A stretch of DNA of 63,269 bases from UMGS172 sp045649545 (GCA_045649545.1 JAZRQE010000052.1:1-63269), one strand, 5' to 3'. Shown: positions 43,023 through 53,204, counted from the stretch's first letter. Notes: generated from the letters alone by a model not told the origin. Made by a program: numbers and translations.

Positions 43023-45100
43023 GCGTTTGCACCTGAAGATGTGCTTGAATCAGATGAATTTCCGGTCGAGGTAGTATCAGAAGAATCTGTTTCAGTTGTC
43101 AGGTACTTACCGAGAGCTTCCTCATCAATGTCCACAGAATCTGTCTTGGTTTCAGCATTAATAGTGTAAGTTAATGCCTTATCAACAGTGCCGTCAGGGA
43201 AAACGATGTTAATATAAAGTGTGGCGGTTTTTTCGGTGATTCCCGAAACAGTCACATTCCAACTGCCGTCATAATCTTTAATTTTAACATCAATTTTTTC
43301 CTTAATAATACCGCCAATTTGTGCCTCTAAAGTTACTGAATAGTTTTCCTTAAAGTTTTTAGGCAAATCGTCAACCTTAACAATGTGGGTATAACTTGTT
43401 TTACCTGTACTTACAGTAAGATTAACAGCTGTACCTTTAGGAATATTGGGATTAGCCTTAAAGTCAGGGTCCTGACTCAAAACAATATCCTTTGCTTTAC
43501 CGCCGTCTTCGTACTTAATCTCACCTACAGTAAGACCTGCGGCTTCAAGCTTTTTCTTTGCATCTTCAAGTGAATATCCGCTGCAATCGACGTTATTGAC
43601 GTATTTTACTTCGGGTCCAATACTGATATAAACATCAATTGTAGCACCGTAGTAAGCCTTACCGCCTTCGGCAGGGTTAGTTGAAATAACGTGGTCAACA
43701 GCAACTGCGGCATCATGCTTTTTAATAAAAGTATAATTAAAGCCTAACTTCTTTAACTGAATCTTTGCCTCGTTTTCACTTAAATTATAAATACGAGGAA
43801 TTTCTATCAACTCACTACCACGGCTGATTACAAGCTTAATTTTTTGAGTTTTCTTAATAGTTCTGCCTTCATCAAAGTTCTGACTAATAACGGTGCCGGC
43901 AGGAACTTCGGAATTTTCAACGTAATCTAATTCAAAATTAAATTCGTCAGAATACTGGAACTCAACATCCTGAACGGTCATGCCGATAAATTTAGGAACA
44001 GTAACCGATTCAGAAGTATCTTTATTCCAAGATTTGAAAATGATAACACCTACAACGATAGCTGCGATAATAAAAGCGACTGCAACACCTGCAAGAATAG
44101 GAATGACCGGTGACTTTTCATCATCGTCATAATCATAATCGTCGTCATCATTCAAAGTGCGAGATTGCTCGGCGTTAGAAGAACCGCCACCAAGTAAATC
44201 AGCCTCATTCACTGCATCGACAAAACGGGTGGGCTCATTATCAACAAAATAAGTATACTCAAATACCATATCAGGACTTCTGCGGAACTCTTCTAAATCG
44301 CGAAGCATCTCGGCAGCAGAGCGATAACGTTTAGCAACATCTTTTTGCATTGCGTGCATTGTAATCTGCTCTAATCCCACAGGAATATTCTCGTTTATAT
44401 CACGCGGTAAAACCGGGTCCTGCTGTAACTGCATAATCGCAACAGAAACCGCACTGTCAGCCTCAAAAGGCAATTGTCCGGTCAGCATTTCATAAAGCAT
44501 AACACCGACAGAATAAATATCTGCCTTTTCGTCGGTTAACTCACCTCTGGCTTGCTCGGGACTGATATAATGCACCGAACCGATAGCCTTATCGGTCATA
44601 GTTTTATGCTCACTACGGGCAAAACGTGCAATACCGAAGTCGGTAACTTTAATAGTACCATCGGATAAAAGCATAATATTCTGCGGCTTTACATCGCGGT
44701 GAACAATACCTTTATCGTGTGCGTGTTGTAATGCACGAAGCACCTGAATTGTTAAATAAACAGCATCCTTCCAACGAAGATTCTGCTGTCTTTCGATGTA
44801 CTGCTTTAAGGTGATACCGTCAACATATTCCATAACGATATACTGAATAAGGTCACCAAAACTAACATCGTAAACCTTAACAATATTAGGGTGATTTAAA
44901 ACCGCGATAGCTTTAGACTCGTTCTTAAAGCGTGTAATAAATTCTTCGTTAGAGATATATTCCTCTTTAAGAATTTTAACCGCAACGATTCTATCCTCGA
45001 TGCAGTCGTATGCCTTATAAACAACAGCCATACCGCCGACACCGATTATTTCGCGTATCTCATACCTTCCGTCAAGTCTTTTACCGACAAATTTGTCCAT
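43019..45100 (-). CDS. prkC: PASTA-domain Ser/Thr protein kinase PrkC
   Basis: A 693-residue membrane kinase. The cytoplasmic Hanks kinase has VKILK, catalytic VHRDVKPQNIML and DFG. An Asp-rich juxtamembrane segment (DDDDYDYDDDE) precedes one membrane helix (IPILAGVAVAFIIAAIVVGVIIF). About three PASTA repeats that bind muropeptides follow. After them comes an extra C-terminal domain of about 100 residues and a Ser/Thr-rich tail. In spore formers it senses peptidoglycan fragments and can trigger germination. ATG 45100 is preferred, with GGATG upstream. Confidence 0.94.
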   Translation of the reverse strand: MDKFVGKRLDGRYEIREIIGVGGMAVVYKAYDCIEDRIVAVKILKEEYISNEEFITRFKNESKAIAVLNHPNIVKVYDVSFGDLIQYIVMEYVDGITLKQYIERQQNLRWKDAVYLTIQVLRALQHAHDKGIVHRDVKPQNIMLLSDGTIKVTDFGIARFARSEHKTMTDKAIGSVHYISPEQARGELTDEKADIYSVGVMLYEMLTGQLPFEADSAVSVAIMQLQQDPVLPRDINENIPVGLEQITMHAMQKDVAKRYRSAAEMLRDLEEFRRSPDMVFEYTYFVDNEPTRFVDAVNEADLLGGGSSNAEQSRTLNDDDDYDYDDDEKSPVIPILAGVAVAFIIAAIVVGVIIFKSWNKDTSESVTVPKFIGMTVQDVEFQYSDEFNFELDYVENSEVPAGTVISQNFDEGRTIKKTQKIKLVISRGSELIEIPRIYNLSENEAKIQLKKLGFNYTFIKKHDAAVAVDHVISTNPAEGGKAYYGATIDVYISIGPEVKYVNNVDCSGYSLEDAKKKLEAAGLTVGEIKYEDGGKAKDIVLSQDPDFKANPNIPKGTAVNLTVSTGKTSYTHIVKVDDLPKNFKENYSVTLEAQIGGIIKEKIDVKIKDYDGSWNVTVSGITEKTATLYINIVFPDGTVDKALTYTINAETKTDSVDIDEEALGKYLTTETDSSDTTSTGNSSDSSTSSGANA

Positions 45101-45129
45101 AATCAACATCCAATCTTAAAATTAAAATG

Positions 45130-45864
45130 TTATTTATTCTCTAAAACAACTGCGGTTATATTATCGCCGCCGCCATTTTTATTAGCTTCTTGTACCAAAC
45201 GTTCTGCTTTCTGATTACCATCAGATGAAGATTTAAGAATACTTACAATGTCCTCACTGTCAACAAAATTAGTCAAGCCGTCAGTACAAAGTAAAATAAT
45301 TTCACCTTGGTTTAAATCATAAACATTAAATTCCGGCTCGACCGACTCATCAACGCCCAAAGCCCTTGTAATAACGTTCTTTCTTGGGTGAAAACGTGCC
45401 TCCTCAACCGTGAGCTTTCCATCCTCAATCATCGATTGAACAATTGAATGGTCACGTGTAATTTGAAAGAACTCGTCACCCGATAATATATAAGCACGAC
45501 TGTCACCCGCGTGGATGAAATATACAGTACCGCTGATAACCAAAGCAGCCACAATAGTGGTACCCATACCGTTAAATTCAGGGCTTTCTTTAGATTTATC
45601 AAAAACACGTATATTAGCAGTTGTAACCGCCGAGCGAAGCAAATTCATAATAGAATGCTCCGACATATTCGGACGAAGTCCTGCTTTTAAGGCGGCGGAA
45701 AAATGGTCAGCCGCAAGTCTGCTTGCAATATCACCACTGTTTGCACCGCCCATACCGTCACAAACAACAGCCCAAGTAGCACCAAAATCAGTAACACCTT
45801 CTAAAAAAGCATCCTGATTGCTGTTTCTTACAATACCCTTATCGGAATATCCTGATACTAACAT
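45130..45864 (-). CDS. prpC: PP2C-type protein phosphatase PrpC (Stp)
   Basis: A 244-residue metal-dependent phosphatase opposing PrkC. The motifs VRNSNQDAFLEG, CDGMGGANSGDIAS, HAGDSRAY, LLCTDGLTNFV and GGDNITAVVL, with the metal-binding Asp residues, are all present. ATG 45864 is the start; GGGGGG lies 8 nt upstream and the in-frame GTG is within the RBS. It is followed by prkC in the standard order. Confidence 0.95.
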   Translation of the reverse strand: MLVSGYSDKGIVRNSNQDAFLEGVTDFGATWAVVCDGMGGANSGDIASRLAADHFSAALKAGLRPNMSEHSIMNLLRSAVTTANIRVFDKSKESPEFNGMGTTIVAALVISGTVYFIHAGDSRAYILSGDEFFQITRDHSIVQSMIEDGKLTVEEARFHPRKNVITRALGVDESVEPEFNVYDLNQGEIILLCTDGLTNFVDSEDIVSILKSSSDGNQKAERLVQEANKNGGGDNITAVVLENK

Positions 45865-45900
45865 TTTCCGCACCCCCCATTCATTTTAAATTATATTTTA

Positions 45901-46932
45901 TTATTCCTCTAAAGCCTTACCGCGAAGTTGACCGCAAGAAGCATCAATATCCTGCCCAAGCGTTCTTCTTATAGTGGTATTAATGCCGAGGCTGTTTAAC
46001 AATTTACAAAAATGCTCAATTCGTTGCCGTTCCGGTTTTTTATACGAATTTTCCTTAACCGGATTTATCGGTATTAAATTAACGTGGCAAAGCATCCCCT
46101 TTAAAAGCCCAGCCAATTCTTTAGCATTTTCATCACTGTCATTAACACCGCTTACTACCGCATATTCAAATGATATGCGACGGCCGGTGACTTTAATATA
46201 GTCTTTACACGCTTTTATAAGAGTTGCTACATTCCATTTTTTATTAACACGCATCATTGTGTCACGAATCTTGTCGTTAGGTGCGTGAAGTGAAATAGAA
46301 AGCGTAATAGGTAAATTTTCTTCAGCCAAGCGGTAAATTCCCGTTACAACACCCGATGTGGAAACCGAGATGTGCCGAAGTCCTATATTAAGACCCTTTT
46401 CGTGTGAAACCAGTTTTAAGAACCTAATTACATTTTGAAGGTTATCCATCGGCTCGCCCATACCCATTAGAACGACGTTGGATATCCTTATATTAAGGTC
46501 ACGCTCGGCAGTCGTAATTTGCGCTAACATTTCGGAAGCAGATAAACTCCTTTTAAGACCCTGTAAGCCAGAAGCACAAAAGCTACAACCCATACGGCAA
46601 CCGACCTGCGTAGAAATGCAAATGGAATATCCGTGGTTATATTTCATAACCACCGATTCCACAAACTCTCCATCGTACATTTCATATAAGTATTTTACAG
46701 TATCATCTATACAAGATTCAAGTCTTTTTTTCACTTTTGCGGTTACAATATAGTAACCTTCTTGTAATGTAACGCGTAAACTCGACGGAATGTTGGTCAT
46801 TTCGTCAAAATCACATACACCTGACTGTAACCACTTAAAGATTTGACCTGCCCTGAATTTTGGTTGCTTTAAAGAAACCATAAGCTCCTCAAGTTCGGTC
46901 AAATACATTGATTTAATGTCAATTTTATTCAC
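45901..46932 (-). CDS. rlmN: Dual-specificity 23S rRNA/tRNA adenine-C2 methyltransferase RlmN
   Basis: A 343-residue radical SAM enzyme making 2-methyladenosine at A2503 of 23S rRNA and A37 of some tRNAs. The iron-sulfur motif CRMGCSFCASG (CxxxCxxC) follows TQVG. NVVLMGMGEPMDN and a C-terminal Cys (DASCGQLRG), needed for the methyl-Cys mechanism, are present. Its start overlaps the rsmB stop by 8 nt. Confidence 0.95.
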   Translation of the reverse strand: MNKIDIKSMYLTELEELMVSLKQPKFRAGQIFKWLQSGVCDFDEMTNIPSSLRVTLQEGYYIVTAKVKKRLESCIDDTVKYLYEMYDGEFVESVVMKYNHGYSICISTQVGCRMGCSFCASGLQGLKRSLSASEMLAQITTAERDLNIRISNVVLMGMGEPMDNLQNVIRFLKLVSHEKGLNIGLRHISVSTSGVVTGIYRLAEENLPITLSISLHAPNDKIRDTMMRVNKKWNVATLIKACKDYIKVTGRRISFEYAVVSGVNDSDENAKELAGLLKGMLCHVNLIPINPVKENSYKKPERQRIEHFCKLLNSLGINTTIRRTLGQDIDASCGQLRGKALEE

Positions 46933-48205
46933 ACATTTTCCTCTTTAAAACACAAAAATAAAATCCATCACTATCATTAATCTGCGGAAATAGAGTCTGC
47001 TCTGAAACTATCTCAAAGTCCTTATTTTCGCTCAAAAATTTATCAACAACACCGCCGTTTTCAACCTGACGCAACGTGCAGGTTGAGTACATAATTTGAC
47101 CGTCAGATTTTAAATATTTAACCGAGGTTTTTAATATTTCCAACTGAATCGCAGGTAATTCTGAAAACTCGTCAAGGCTTTTATACTTGATTTCAGGCTT
47201 ACGGCGGATAACTCCAAAACCTGAACAAGGCACATCACACAAAACGCGGTCAAATTGACCCAAAGCCTCATTATAAACAGTTGCATCGTTTTGAAAAGCG
47301 GTTAAATTTGCGATATTAAGCCGTTTTGCACCGTTTTCAATCAATCCTGCACGCTTTTCATAAAGGTCACAGGAAACAATTTTACCGGTTTTACCAACAT
47401 ACTGTGCGGCAGTAAAACTTTTACCGCCCGGTGCGGCACAAACGTCTAAAACACTCATTCCGTCTTTAACATTAAAGTTAGAAATAGCAATTTGAGATGC
47501 TAAATCCTGTACGAAAAACTTACCGTCTTGAAATTCCGGCAAACGTTCTACACTACCGGCACCCTTTAAAGTAAAAGCACCGTCTAATGAAGCATTTTCG
47601 CACTCTATACCCTTTTCGGTCAAGGTGTCAAACAAACCGTCAACATCAACGAAATTATTTATACGGCAGTAAAGTTTTGGCGACTCCAACGATGATTTTA
47701 AATACCCTTGTGCTAAATCCATTCCGTAATCATTAATCAGACTTTCAGCTAACTCATCAGAGCTTGAGTATTTAAGACTCAAATCGTCGCTATCTTCGAT
47801 TAACTTTAATATGTCATTCTTGGATTTTGCAATTTTACGAAGCACTGCATTAGTAAACCCTGCGGCAAACTTCTGTTTTGAGGATTTAACAATCTTTACC
47901 GACTCATTCACTGCGGCGGATTCGGGTATTTTATCCATAAACAACAGTTGATAAGCACCTACACGCAAGACCGACAAAACAAACGGGTGAGTTTTGCTAA
48001 ACCCATTCCCTGCCGCATCTTTTAAAATCTTATCAAGTGTGATTTTTCGTTGCAATACGCCGTAAATCAGCATACTTGCAAGCTTTGAGTCATTGGGGTT
48101 TAAACCTGCCTCTTTTATTGCAACATCAGCGGCAATGTTAGAAAAACTAGCCTCACGCTCTACTTCTGATAAGACCTTAACCGCAACTCGTCTTGCACTG
48201 CTCAC
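46925..48205 (-). CDS. rsmB: 16S rRNA (cytosine-967-C5)-methyltransferase RsmB
   Basis: A 426-residue enzyme with an N-terminal NusB-like RNA-binding domain (residues 1-135) and a C-terminal SAM domain. DVCAAPGGKSFTAA binds SAM, CDVPCSGFGVIRRKPE is conserved, and the nucleophile is in YSTCTLRQVENGGVV. Product: m5C967 of 16S rRNA. It overlaps fmt by 4 nt (ATGA). Confidence 0.95.
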   Translation of the reverse strand: MSSARRVAVKVLSEVEREASFSNIAADVAIKEAGLNPNDSKLASMLIYGVLQRKITLDKILKDAAGNGFSKTHPFVLSVLRVGAYQLLFMDKIPESAAVNESVKIVKSSKQKFAAGFTNAVLRKIAKSKNDILKLIEDSDDLSLKYSSSDELAESLINDYGMDLAQGYLKSSLESPKLYCRINNFVDVDGLFDTLTEKGIECENASLDGAFTLKGAGSVERLPEFQDGKFFVQDLASQIAISNFNVKDGMSVLDVCAAPGGKSFTAAQYVGKTGKIVSCDLYEKRAGLIENGAKRLNIANLTAFQNDATVYNEALGQFDRVLCDVPCSGFGVIRRKPEIKYKSLDEFSELPAIQLEILKTSVKYLKSDGQIMYSTCTLRQVENGGVVDKFLSENKDFEIVSEQTLFPQINDSDGFYFCVLKRKMCE

Positions 48206-49125
48206 AGCTTTGTACCAACCTTAATTTGATAGCCATTAACAAGGTCTTTAGCGGTCATTCTTCCCTTACCCTCAGGCTGTAATTCCTCTAAAATAAGCGA
48301 AGTATTATCCTTACAGGCAACCTCAATACCGTTATTTATATCAACCACTGTGCCAATTTCGGCAGAAGTACCGTTGCCAACAGTTGCCTTCAAAATCTTA
48401 ACCCTTTTGCCGTTGAAAATAAACTGTGCTGACGGCCAAGGTGTAAAAGCACGAATAAGGCAATCAGTCTCACCGGCAGTTTTTGTAAAGTCTACAAAAC
48501 CCATTTCTTTTTTGATAATAGGTGCATAGCACACACCGTCTTCGGGTTGCTTTATCGGTGTAATTGTGCCTTTTTCCAAACCGTCAACTGTTTTCACAAG
48601 AAGGTCAGCACCAATTTGTGCCAAACGGTCGTGCAATGTTTCAAAAGTATCGGTATCGGTAATTTCCGTTTCAGCTGTAAGTAACATATCACCCGTATCC
48701 ATACCGACATCCATAAGCATTGTTGTAACACCGGTCTTTTGGTCCCCGCAGTAAATCGACCACTGTATCGGCGAAGCACCTCTATGTCTTGGCAAAAGTG
48801 AAGCGTGACCGTTTACACAACCGAATTTAGGTAAATTTAAAATACGTTCAGGTAAAATTTTACCGTAAGCCACAACAGCGATTAAATCAGGGTTAAGGCT
48901 TTCTAACAGTTCAAAAGCCTCATCAGTTTTAACCGATGTCAGCTGATATACAGTTAAACCGTGTTCTTCCGCGTAAACCTTTACCGGTGGCGGAGTTAGT
49001 ACCATTTTTCTGCCCTGCGGTTTATCAGGTTGTGTAAATACCCCTACAATTTCGTGTCCCGCATTCACCAAGGCATCAAGCGAGCCTACGGCAAAATCGG
49101 GCGTTCCCATAAAAACAATTCTCAT
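48202..49125 (-). CDS. fmt: Methionyl-tRNA formyltransferase
   Basis: A 307-residue enzyme formylating initiator Met-tRNA with 10-formyl-THF. The N-terminal MGTPDFAVGSL, catalytic NGHASLLPRHRGASPIQWS (Asn, His) and GMDTGDML (Asp) are seen. The C-terminal OB-like tRNA-binding domain is complete. Next to def, the functional partner that removes the formyl group. Confidence 0.96.
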   Translation of the reverse strand: MRIVFMGTPDFAVGSLDALVNAGHEIVGVFTQPDKPQGRKMVLTPPPVKVYAEEHGLTVYQLTSVKTDEAFELLESLNPDLIAVVAYGKILPERILNLPKFGCVNGHASLLPRHRGASPIQWSIYCGDQKTGVTTMLMDVGMDTGDMLLTAETEITDTDTFETLHDRLAQIGADLLVKTVDGLEKGTITPIKQPEDGVCYAPIIKKEMGFVDFTKTAGETDCLIRAFTPWPSAQFIFNGKRVKILKATVGNGTSAEIGTVVDINNGIEVACKDNTSLILEELQPEGKGRMTAKDLVNGYQIKVGTKL

Positions 49126-49145
49126 TTATCTCACCATTTTGATTA

Positions 49146-49589
49146 CTAGTGTTTACTTACGCGGTCTTTATAAATAATACCGTCCAAGTGGTCAATTTCG
49201 TGCTGGAATGCACGGGCTTTCAAGCCCTCGCCCGAGACTGTAAAGGTATTACCGAATCTATCCTGAGCACGGACAGTAACCTTGTTAGCACGTTTTACAA
49301 TTCCGCTTTCACCGGGGCAAGAAAGACAGCCTTCAGTTCCCTCTTGCTCACCCTCCATTGCTTCGATAACAGGGTTTACAAGTTCTATAAGACCGTCACC
49401 CACGTCGACAATACAAACTCTACGCAAAATACCAACCTGCGGTGCGGCAAGACCAACACCCTCGGCTAAGTACATAGTTTCCTTCATATCGTCAAGCAAA
49501 ATTGCTAATTTTTCATCAAACTGTAATACACTGCGGCAAACCTTACGTAATACGGGGTCGCCCTCTTTAACAATATTTCTGATTGCCAT
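49146..49589 (-). CDS. def: Peptide deformylase
   Basis: A 147-residue metal hydrolase that removes N-formyl groups from nascent proteins. All three motifs are intact: GVGLAAPQVG, EGCLSCPG (Cys ligand) and HEIDH (two His ligands). The type is the short form common in Clostridia. Upstream GGAG precedes the ATG. Confidence 0.96.
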   Translation of the reverse strand: MAIRNIVKEGDPVLRKVCRSVLQFDEKLAILLDDMKETMYLAEGVGLAAPQVGILRRVCIVDVGDGLIELVNPVIEAMEGEQEGTEGCLSCPGESGIVKRANKVTVRAQDRFGNTFTVSGEGLKARAFQHEIDHLDGIIYKDRVSKH

Positions 49590-49598
49590 AATATTCTC

Positions 49599-52049
49599 CT
49601 ATATAATACTGTCAGGATTGACGTTAACCGACGCCGTTACCTTTTTTGAAAAGGCAGATTTACCGTATTCGGTAATCACGGTTGACATCATTTCCTTAAA
49701 GCGTTTTGTGTTTTTATACTTAATTATTAACTTATAGCGGTAACTGTTATTCACCTTAGGCACTGCGGCGGCAGTTGGACCTAAAGTAATAAGTTTTACA
49801 TCCTTAAATTCACCCGAAACGGCTGACTTTAACAGTTCAAAATAGCATTTTGCAGCGTCTTCGGTATATTTACGCTCCTGACCCGAAAATGACACCGTAG
49901 CAATATCGCAATAAGGCGGATAAATCATCAGTCTACGGGTCATTATTTCAGAATTGTAAAAATTTTCATAATCCTGACGAGATGCTAGTGACAAAATAAC
50001 ACTGTCAGGCTCATTCGTTTGAATAACGGCAGTTCCCTTATCGTCACCGCGACCGGAACGTCCAACAACCTGAGTCAACAATGAAAAAGTACGCTCATAA
50101 CTTCTGAAATCACTACTATGTAATGCAACATCGGCATTAAGCACACCGACAACGGTAACTTTTGGGAAATCTAATCCCTTTGCCACCATTTGAGTGCCTA
50201 GCATAATGTCATATTTTAAATCAGCAAACGCCTTTAAATTGTTTTCGTAATCACTTCTGGTAGAGGTGCTGTCGGCATCCATACGAAGTATACGGGCATT
50301 CGGGAAAAGCGACTGCAATTCTGCTTCAGCCTTTTGAGTTCCCAATCCTGAATATTTCATACGCTCACTGCCGCAAGTAGGACATTTATCGGTATACGGC
50401 AACGATTTTCCGCAATAGTGACACATCAATCGGTTATTAGCGTTATGATATGTCAATGAAATACTGCAGTTGTCACAGTTAAAAACTGTACCGCACTGCG
50501 TACACGAAACATATGTGTTAAATCCACGGCGGTTAAGCAACAAAATTGCCTGCTTACCGTTTTCTAACGCTTCAGAAATACGGTCATATAATAGATTACT
50601 GATAATACCCGTATTACCTTTGGCGGTTTCTTCACGCATATCTACGGTTTCAACCGTAGGTAATTGAGCATTACCGTAGCGGTTTTCTAATTTATACAAA
50701 CGATATTTTCCCGTTTGTGCCAAACTAAAAGTTTCAACCGACGGGGTTGCAGAGGATAAAATCAAAAGACCTTTAGATTTAAGGACACGCCACCTTGCAA
50801 TATCGCGTGCATGGAAAAACGGACTCATTTCCGACTTATAGGTATGCTCCTGTTCCTCGTCCATAATGATAAGTCCTACATCGCTAAACGGTGCAAACAC
50901 TGCCGAGCGTGTACCGACGGCAATTAAAGCCTCACCGCGTTTCACACGTTTCCATTCGTCAAGGCGTTGACCTTGTGACATAGCACTGTGAAACACCGCA
51001 ACCTTTTTACCAAAACGGCGGTGGAATATTCCCAAGGTTTGAGGTGTCAACGCGATTTCCGGCACCATAACGATAACACCGCGGCCACTGTTTGCAACTT
51101 CCTCACACATTTTAAGAAACACTTGTGTTTTACCCGAGCCGGTAACACCGTAAAGCAACGAGGTTACACCCTGTGGCTCTAAATAATCGGCTTTCAAACC
51201 ATCAAATGCCGCTTGTTGACTCGTTGTTAAAACTGCAGGCGTCTCCGGTTTAAAATCAGCCTCACTATACGGATTGCGGTAGTATTCTTGTTCAAAAACT
51301 TCAATAATACCCTTTTTATTAAGTCCGTTTACAACCGCAACGGTAAGACCGGTAAAATAGCAAAGTTCCTTAACCGAGCAACAACCGATATCCTTTAATA
51401 CCGCAACAAGTTGCTTTTGTTTAGGTGTTAATTTAATGCCGGATAAATCATTCGCCAAATCGGTCAAACGCACCATTTTTAAGGATGCATCACCCACTGC
51501 TCTTACGGCAGTTCCGCTACGCACCGCGAAGCCTTTAGAAATTAATTTTTCTATAAGCCCGCAGTTTTCTTGAAGCTCCAAAGCCCTATAAACCGACTCT
51601 TTAGTAACGACTTTAGATTTGAGCAAAATATCGGCAAGCGGTTTTAATTCGTCACTTAAATCAGGGTAAATCTCAGAAGCAGTTTCGCTTAACTCATATT
51701 CCTGACGAACCTTATAGTTTATTCCCGGCGGCAGCAAAACACGAACGGCGTTATACCACGTGCAATAGGCTTCAGTGCGGATGAATTTAGCCAATTCGAG
51801 CATTTCTTCACTCAAAATCGGCTCGTCATCTAAAACACTGATAATAGATTTTAGTTTTTTTGTTTCCTCAAACTCGGAATATCCTAAAATTACACCGGTT
51901 TTTCTGATATTTCCGTTACCGAAAGGCACCAAAACCCTGCAACCAACCTGTGCTTTGTCACCTAAAATTTCAGGTACAAAATAATCATATGGCTTGTCGA
52001 TTAAATAAACCGTCTGGTCTACAGCAACGCTGACAATAATCGGTTTATC
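49599..52049 (-). CDS. priA: Primosomal replication restart helicase PriA
   Basis: An 816-residue 3'-5' DNA helicase that reloads replication at stalled forks. An N-terminal DNA-binding domain (VDKPYDYFVPE) leads to Walker A GVTGSGKTQVF and DEEQEHTYKSE. A zinc-binding insert follows (CTQCGTVFNCDNC, CHYCG, CPTCGSE) and the helicase C domain with QVVGRSGRG closes the core. Start GTG 52049 (MDKPIIVSVAVDQ) is favoured over ATG 52064, which overlaps the RBS AAAGGA. In Bacillus coaBC lies between rpoZ and priA; it is absent here. Confidence 0.94.
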   Translation of the reverse strand, partial: DKPIIVSVAVDQTVYLIDKPYDYFVPEILGDKAQVGCRVLVPFGNGNIRKTGVILGYSEFEETKKLKSIISVLDDEPILSEEMLELAKFIRTEAYCTWYNAVRVLLPPGINYKVRQEYELSETASEIYPDLSDELKPLADILLKSKVVTKESVYRALELQENCGLIEKLISKGFAVRSGTAVRAVGDASLKMVRLTDLANDLSGIKLTPKQKQLVAVLKDIGCCSVKELCYFTGLTVAVVNGLNKKGIIEVFEQEYYRNPYSEADFKPETPAVLTTSQQAAFDGLKADYLEPQGVTSLLYGVTGSGKTQVFLKMCEEVANSGRGVIVMVPEIALTPQTLGIFHRRFGKKVAVFHSAMSQGQRLDEWKRVKRGEALIAVGTRSAVFAPFSDVGLIIMDEEQEHTYKSEMSPFFHARDIARWRVLKSKGLLILSSATPSVETFSLAQTGKYRLYKLENRYGNAQLPTVETVDMREETAKGNTGIISNLLYDRISEALENGKQAILLLNRRGFNTYVSCTQCGTVFNCDNCSISLTYHNANNRLMCHYCGKSLPYTDKCPTCGSERMKYSGLGTQKAEAELQSLFPNARILRMDADSTSTRSDYENNLKAFADLKYDIMLGTQMVAKGLDFPKVTVVGVLNADVALHSSDFRSYERTFSLLTQVVGRSGRGDDKGTAVIQTNEPDSVILSLASRQDYENFYNSEIMTRRLMIYPPYCDIATVSFSGQERKYTEDAAKCYFELLKSAVSGEFKDVKLITLGPTAAAVPKVNNSYRYKLIIKYKNTKRFKEMMSTVITEYGKSAFSKKVTASVNVNPDSII

Positions 52050-52097
52050 CACGGCAAGCCACATCCTTTTTTTAAAAATTTAATTTAAAAATAAATA

Positions 52098-52286
52098 TTA
52101 TTCTTCACTACCTAAAACAGCAGTTGCCATCTGGTCCATAGCCAAGGTCACAGGTTTTTCAATAATGATTTCACCGTTATCCTGAGCCTCTTTTGCAATT
52201 TCGCGTGCAGTTTTAGCAACGTCCAAAACGAGTTTGTAACGGCTATCTGTGTTTTCGATAAGTACTCCAATTGAAGGGTTAAGCAT
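52098..52286 (-). CDS. rpoZ: RNA polymerase omega subunit
   Basis: A 62-residue protein starting MLNPSIGVLIENTDSRYKLV, with the conserved omega pattern SRYxLVLxxAKRAR (here SRYKLVLDVAKTAREI). It helps assembly and stability of RNA polymerase. It sits between gmk and priA in the canonical order. Confidence 0.92.
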   Translation of the reverse strand: MLNPSIGVLIENTDSRYKLVLDVAKTAREIAKEAQDNGEIIIEKPVTLAMDQMATAVLGSEE

Positions 52287-52324
52287 AATTTTTCTCCATT
52301 CTGCCTTTTATTAGGCTTTAAAAT

Positions 52325-52927
52325 TTATTTTAAAATATTTTCTAACAAATCAGAATTGCGGTTAACCTTTAAACGTTCATTCAAAATTATCGACCGAACA
52401 TCCTCAACCGCTTTAGACAAATCGTCATTAACAACTATGTAATCATATTCATCAGCTCTTGCCATTTCGGCTTTAGCTTGAGCCAATCGTTTTTCAATAA
52501 CATCTTGAGTTTCGGTACCACGACCGGTCAAGCGGTTTTTTAGAACCTCAAAAGACGGCGGTGCAATAAAAATACTGTAGTTATCAGTACAGTTCTTGCG
52601 TACATTTGCAGCACCGTTAACATCGACCTCAAGTATAATCTCACCGCCCGAAGATATGCACTTTTCAACAGGTGCTTTTGGTGTTCCGTAATAGTTATCG
52701 CAGTAAAGATTATATTCAAGCAAAGCGTCTTCTTTAATCATTAACTCAAACTTTTCGCGGGAAATAAAGTTGTATTTTTCACCCTCTACTTCTCCGTCAC
52801 GCATTTTTCGTGTCACACTGGAAATTGAAAACTCAATTTCAGGCATTTTTTTGAAAAGTTCTTTTAAAACAGTATCTTTACCCGAACCCGACGGACCCGA
52901 AATAATGATTAACGCACCTTTATTCAT
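52325..52927 (-). CDS. gmk: Guanylate kinase
   Basis: A 200-residue enzyme phosphorylating GMP to GDP. The P-loop is SGPSGSGKDT; the GMP-binding region SVTRKMRDGEVEGEKYNF and EVDVNGAANVRKN are present. The start is ATG 52927, with GGAGG 9 nt upstream; the frame extends farther but without an RBS. It overlaps the remA stop by 8 nt. Confidence 0.94.
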   Translation of the reverse strand: MNKGALIIISGPSGSGKDTVLKELFKKMPEIEFSISSVTRKMRDGEVEGEKYNFISREKFELMIKEDALLEYNLYCDNYYGTPKAPVEKCISSGGEIILEVDVNGAANVRKNCTDNYSIFIAPPSFEVLKNRLTGRGTETQDVIEKRLAQAKAEMARADEYDYIVVNDDLSKAVEDVRSIILNERLKVNRNSDLLENILK

Positions 52928-53189
52928 CCTCATCATCCTCCATCTCATCGGTCTCAGTTTCCTCTAATCTCGCCGCAACCGTTTCCGACTGCAAATATGT
53001 AAGAATTATAAGGTCACTGTCGGTAATAATAACCGCCCTTGTTCTTCTTCCGTGGGTTGCATCAATTAAAGTGCCTTTTTCTTTTGCTTCCTGAATAATA
53101 CGCTTAATCGGTGCAGAGTCAGGACTGACAATCGCCACCAAACGCTCTGCCGAAACCATATTGCCGAAGCCTATATTGATAAGTTTCAT
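52920..53189 (-). CDS. remA: RemA/YlzA-family (DUF370) regulatory protein
   Basis: An 89-residue DNA-binding protein beginning MKLINIGFGNMVSAERLVAI. The family pattern (SPDSAPIKRIIQEAKEKGTLIDATHGRRTRAV) is intact. In Bacillus it activates biofilm and osmoprotection genes; in other taxa it is uncharacterised. The tail here is very acidic (EETETDEMEDDEDE). Start at ATG 53189 after GGAGG. Position between yicC and gmk is conserved. Confidence 0.93.
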   Translation of the reverse strand: MKLINIGFGNMVSAERLVAIVSPDSAPIKRIIQEAKEKGTLIDATHGRRTRAVIITDSDLIILTYLQSETVAARLEETETDEMEDDEDE

Positions 53190-53204
53190 AAACGCCCTCC
53201 GCAA

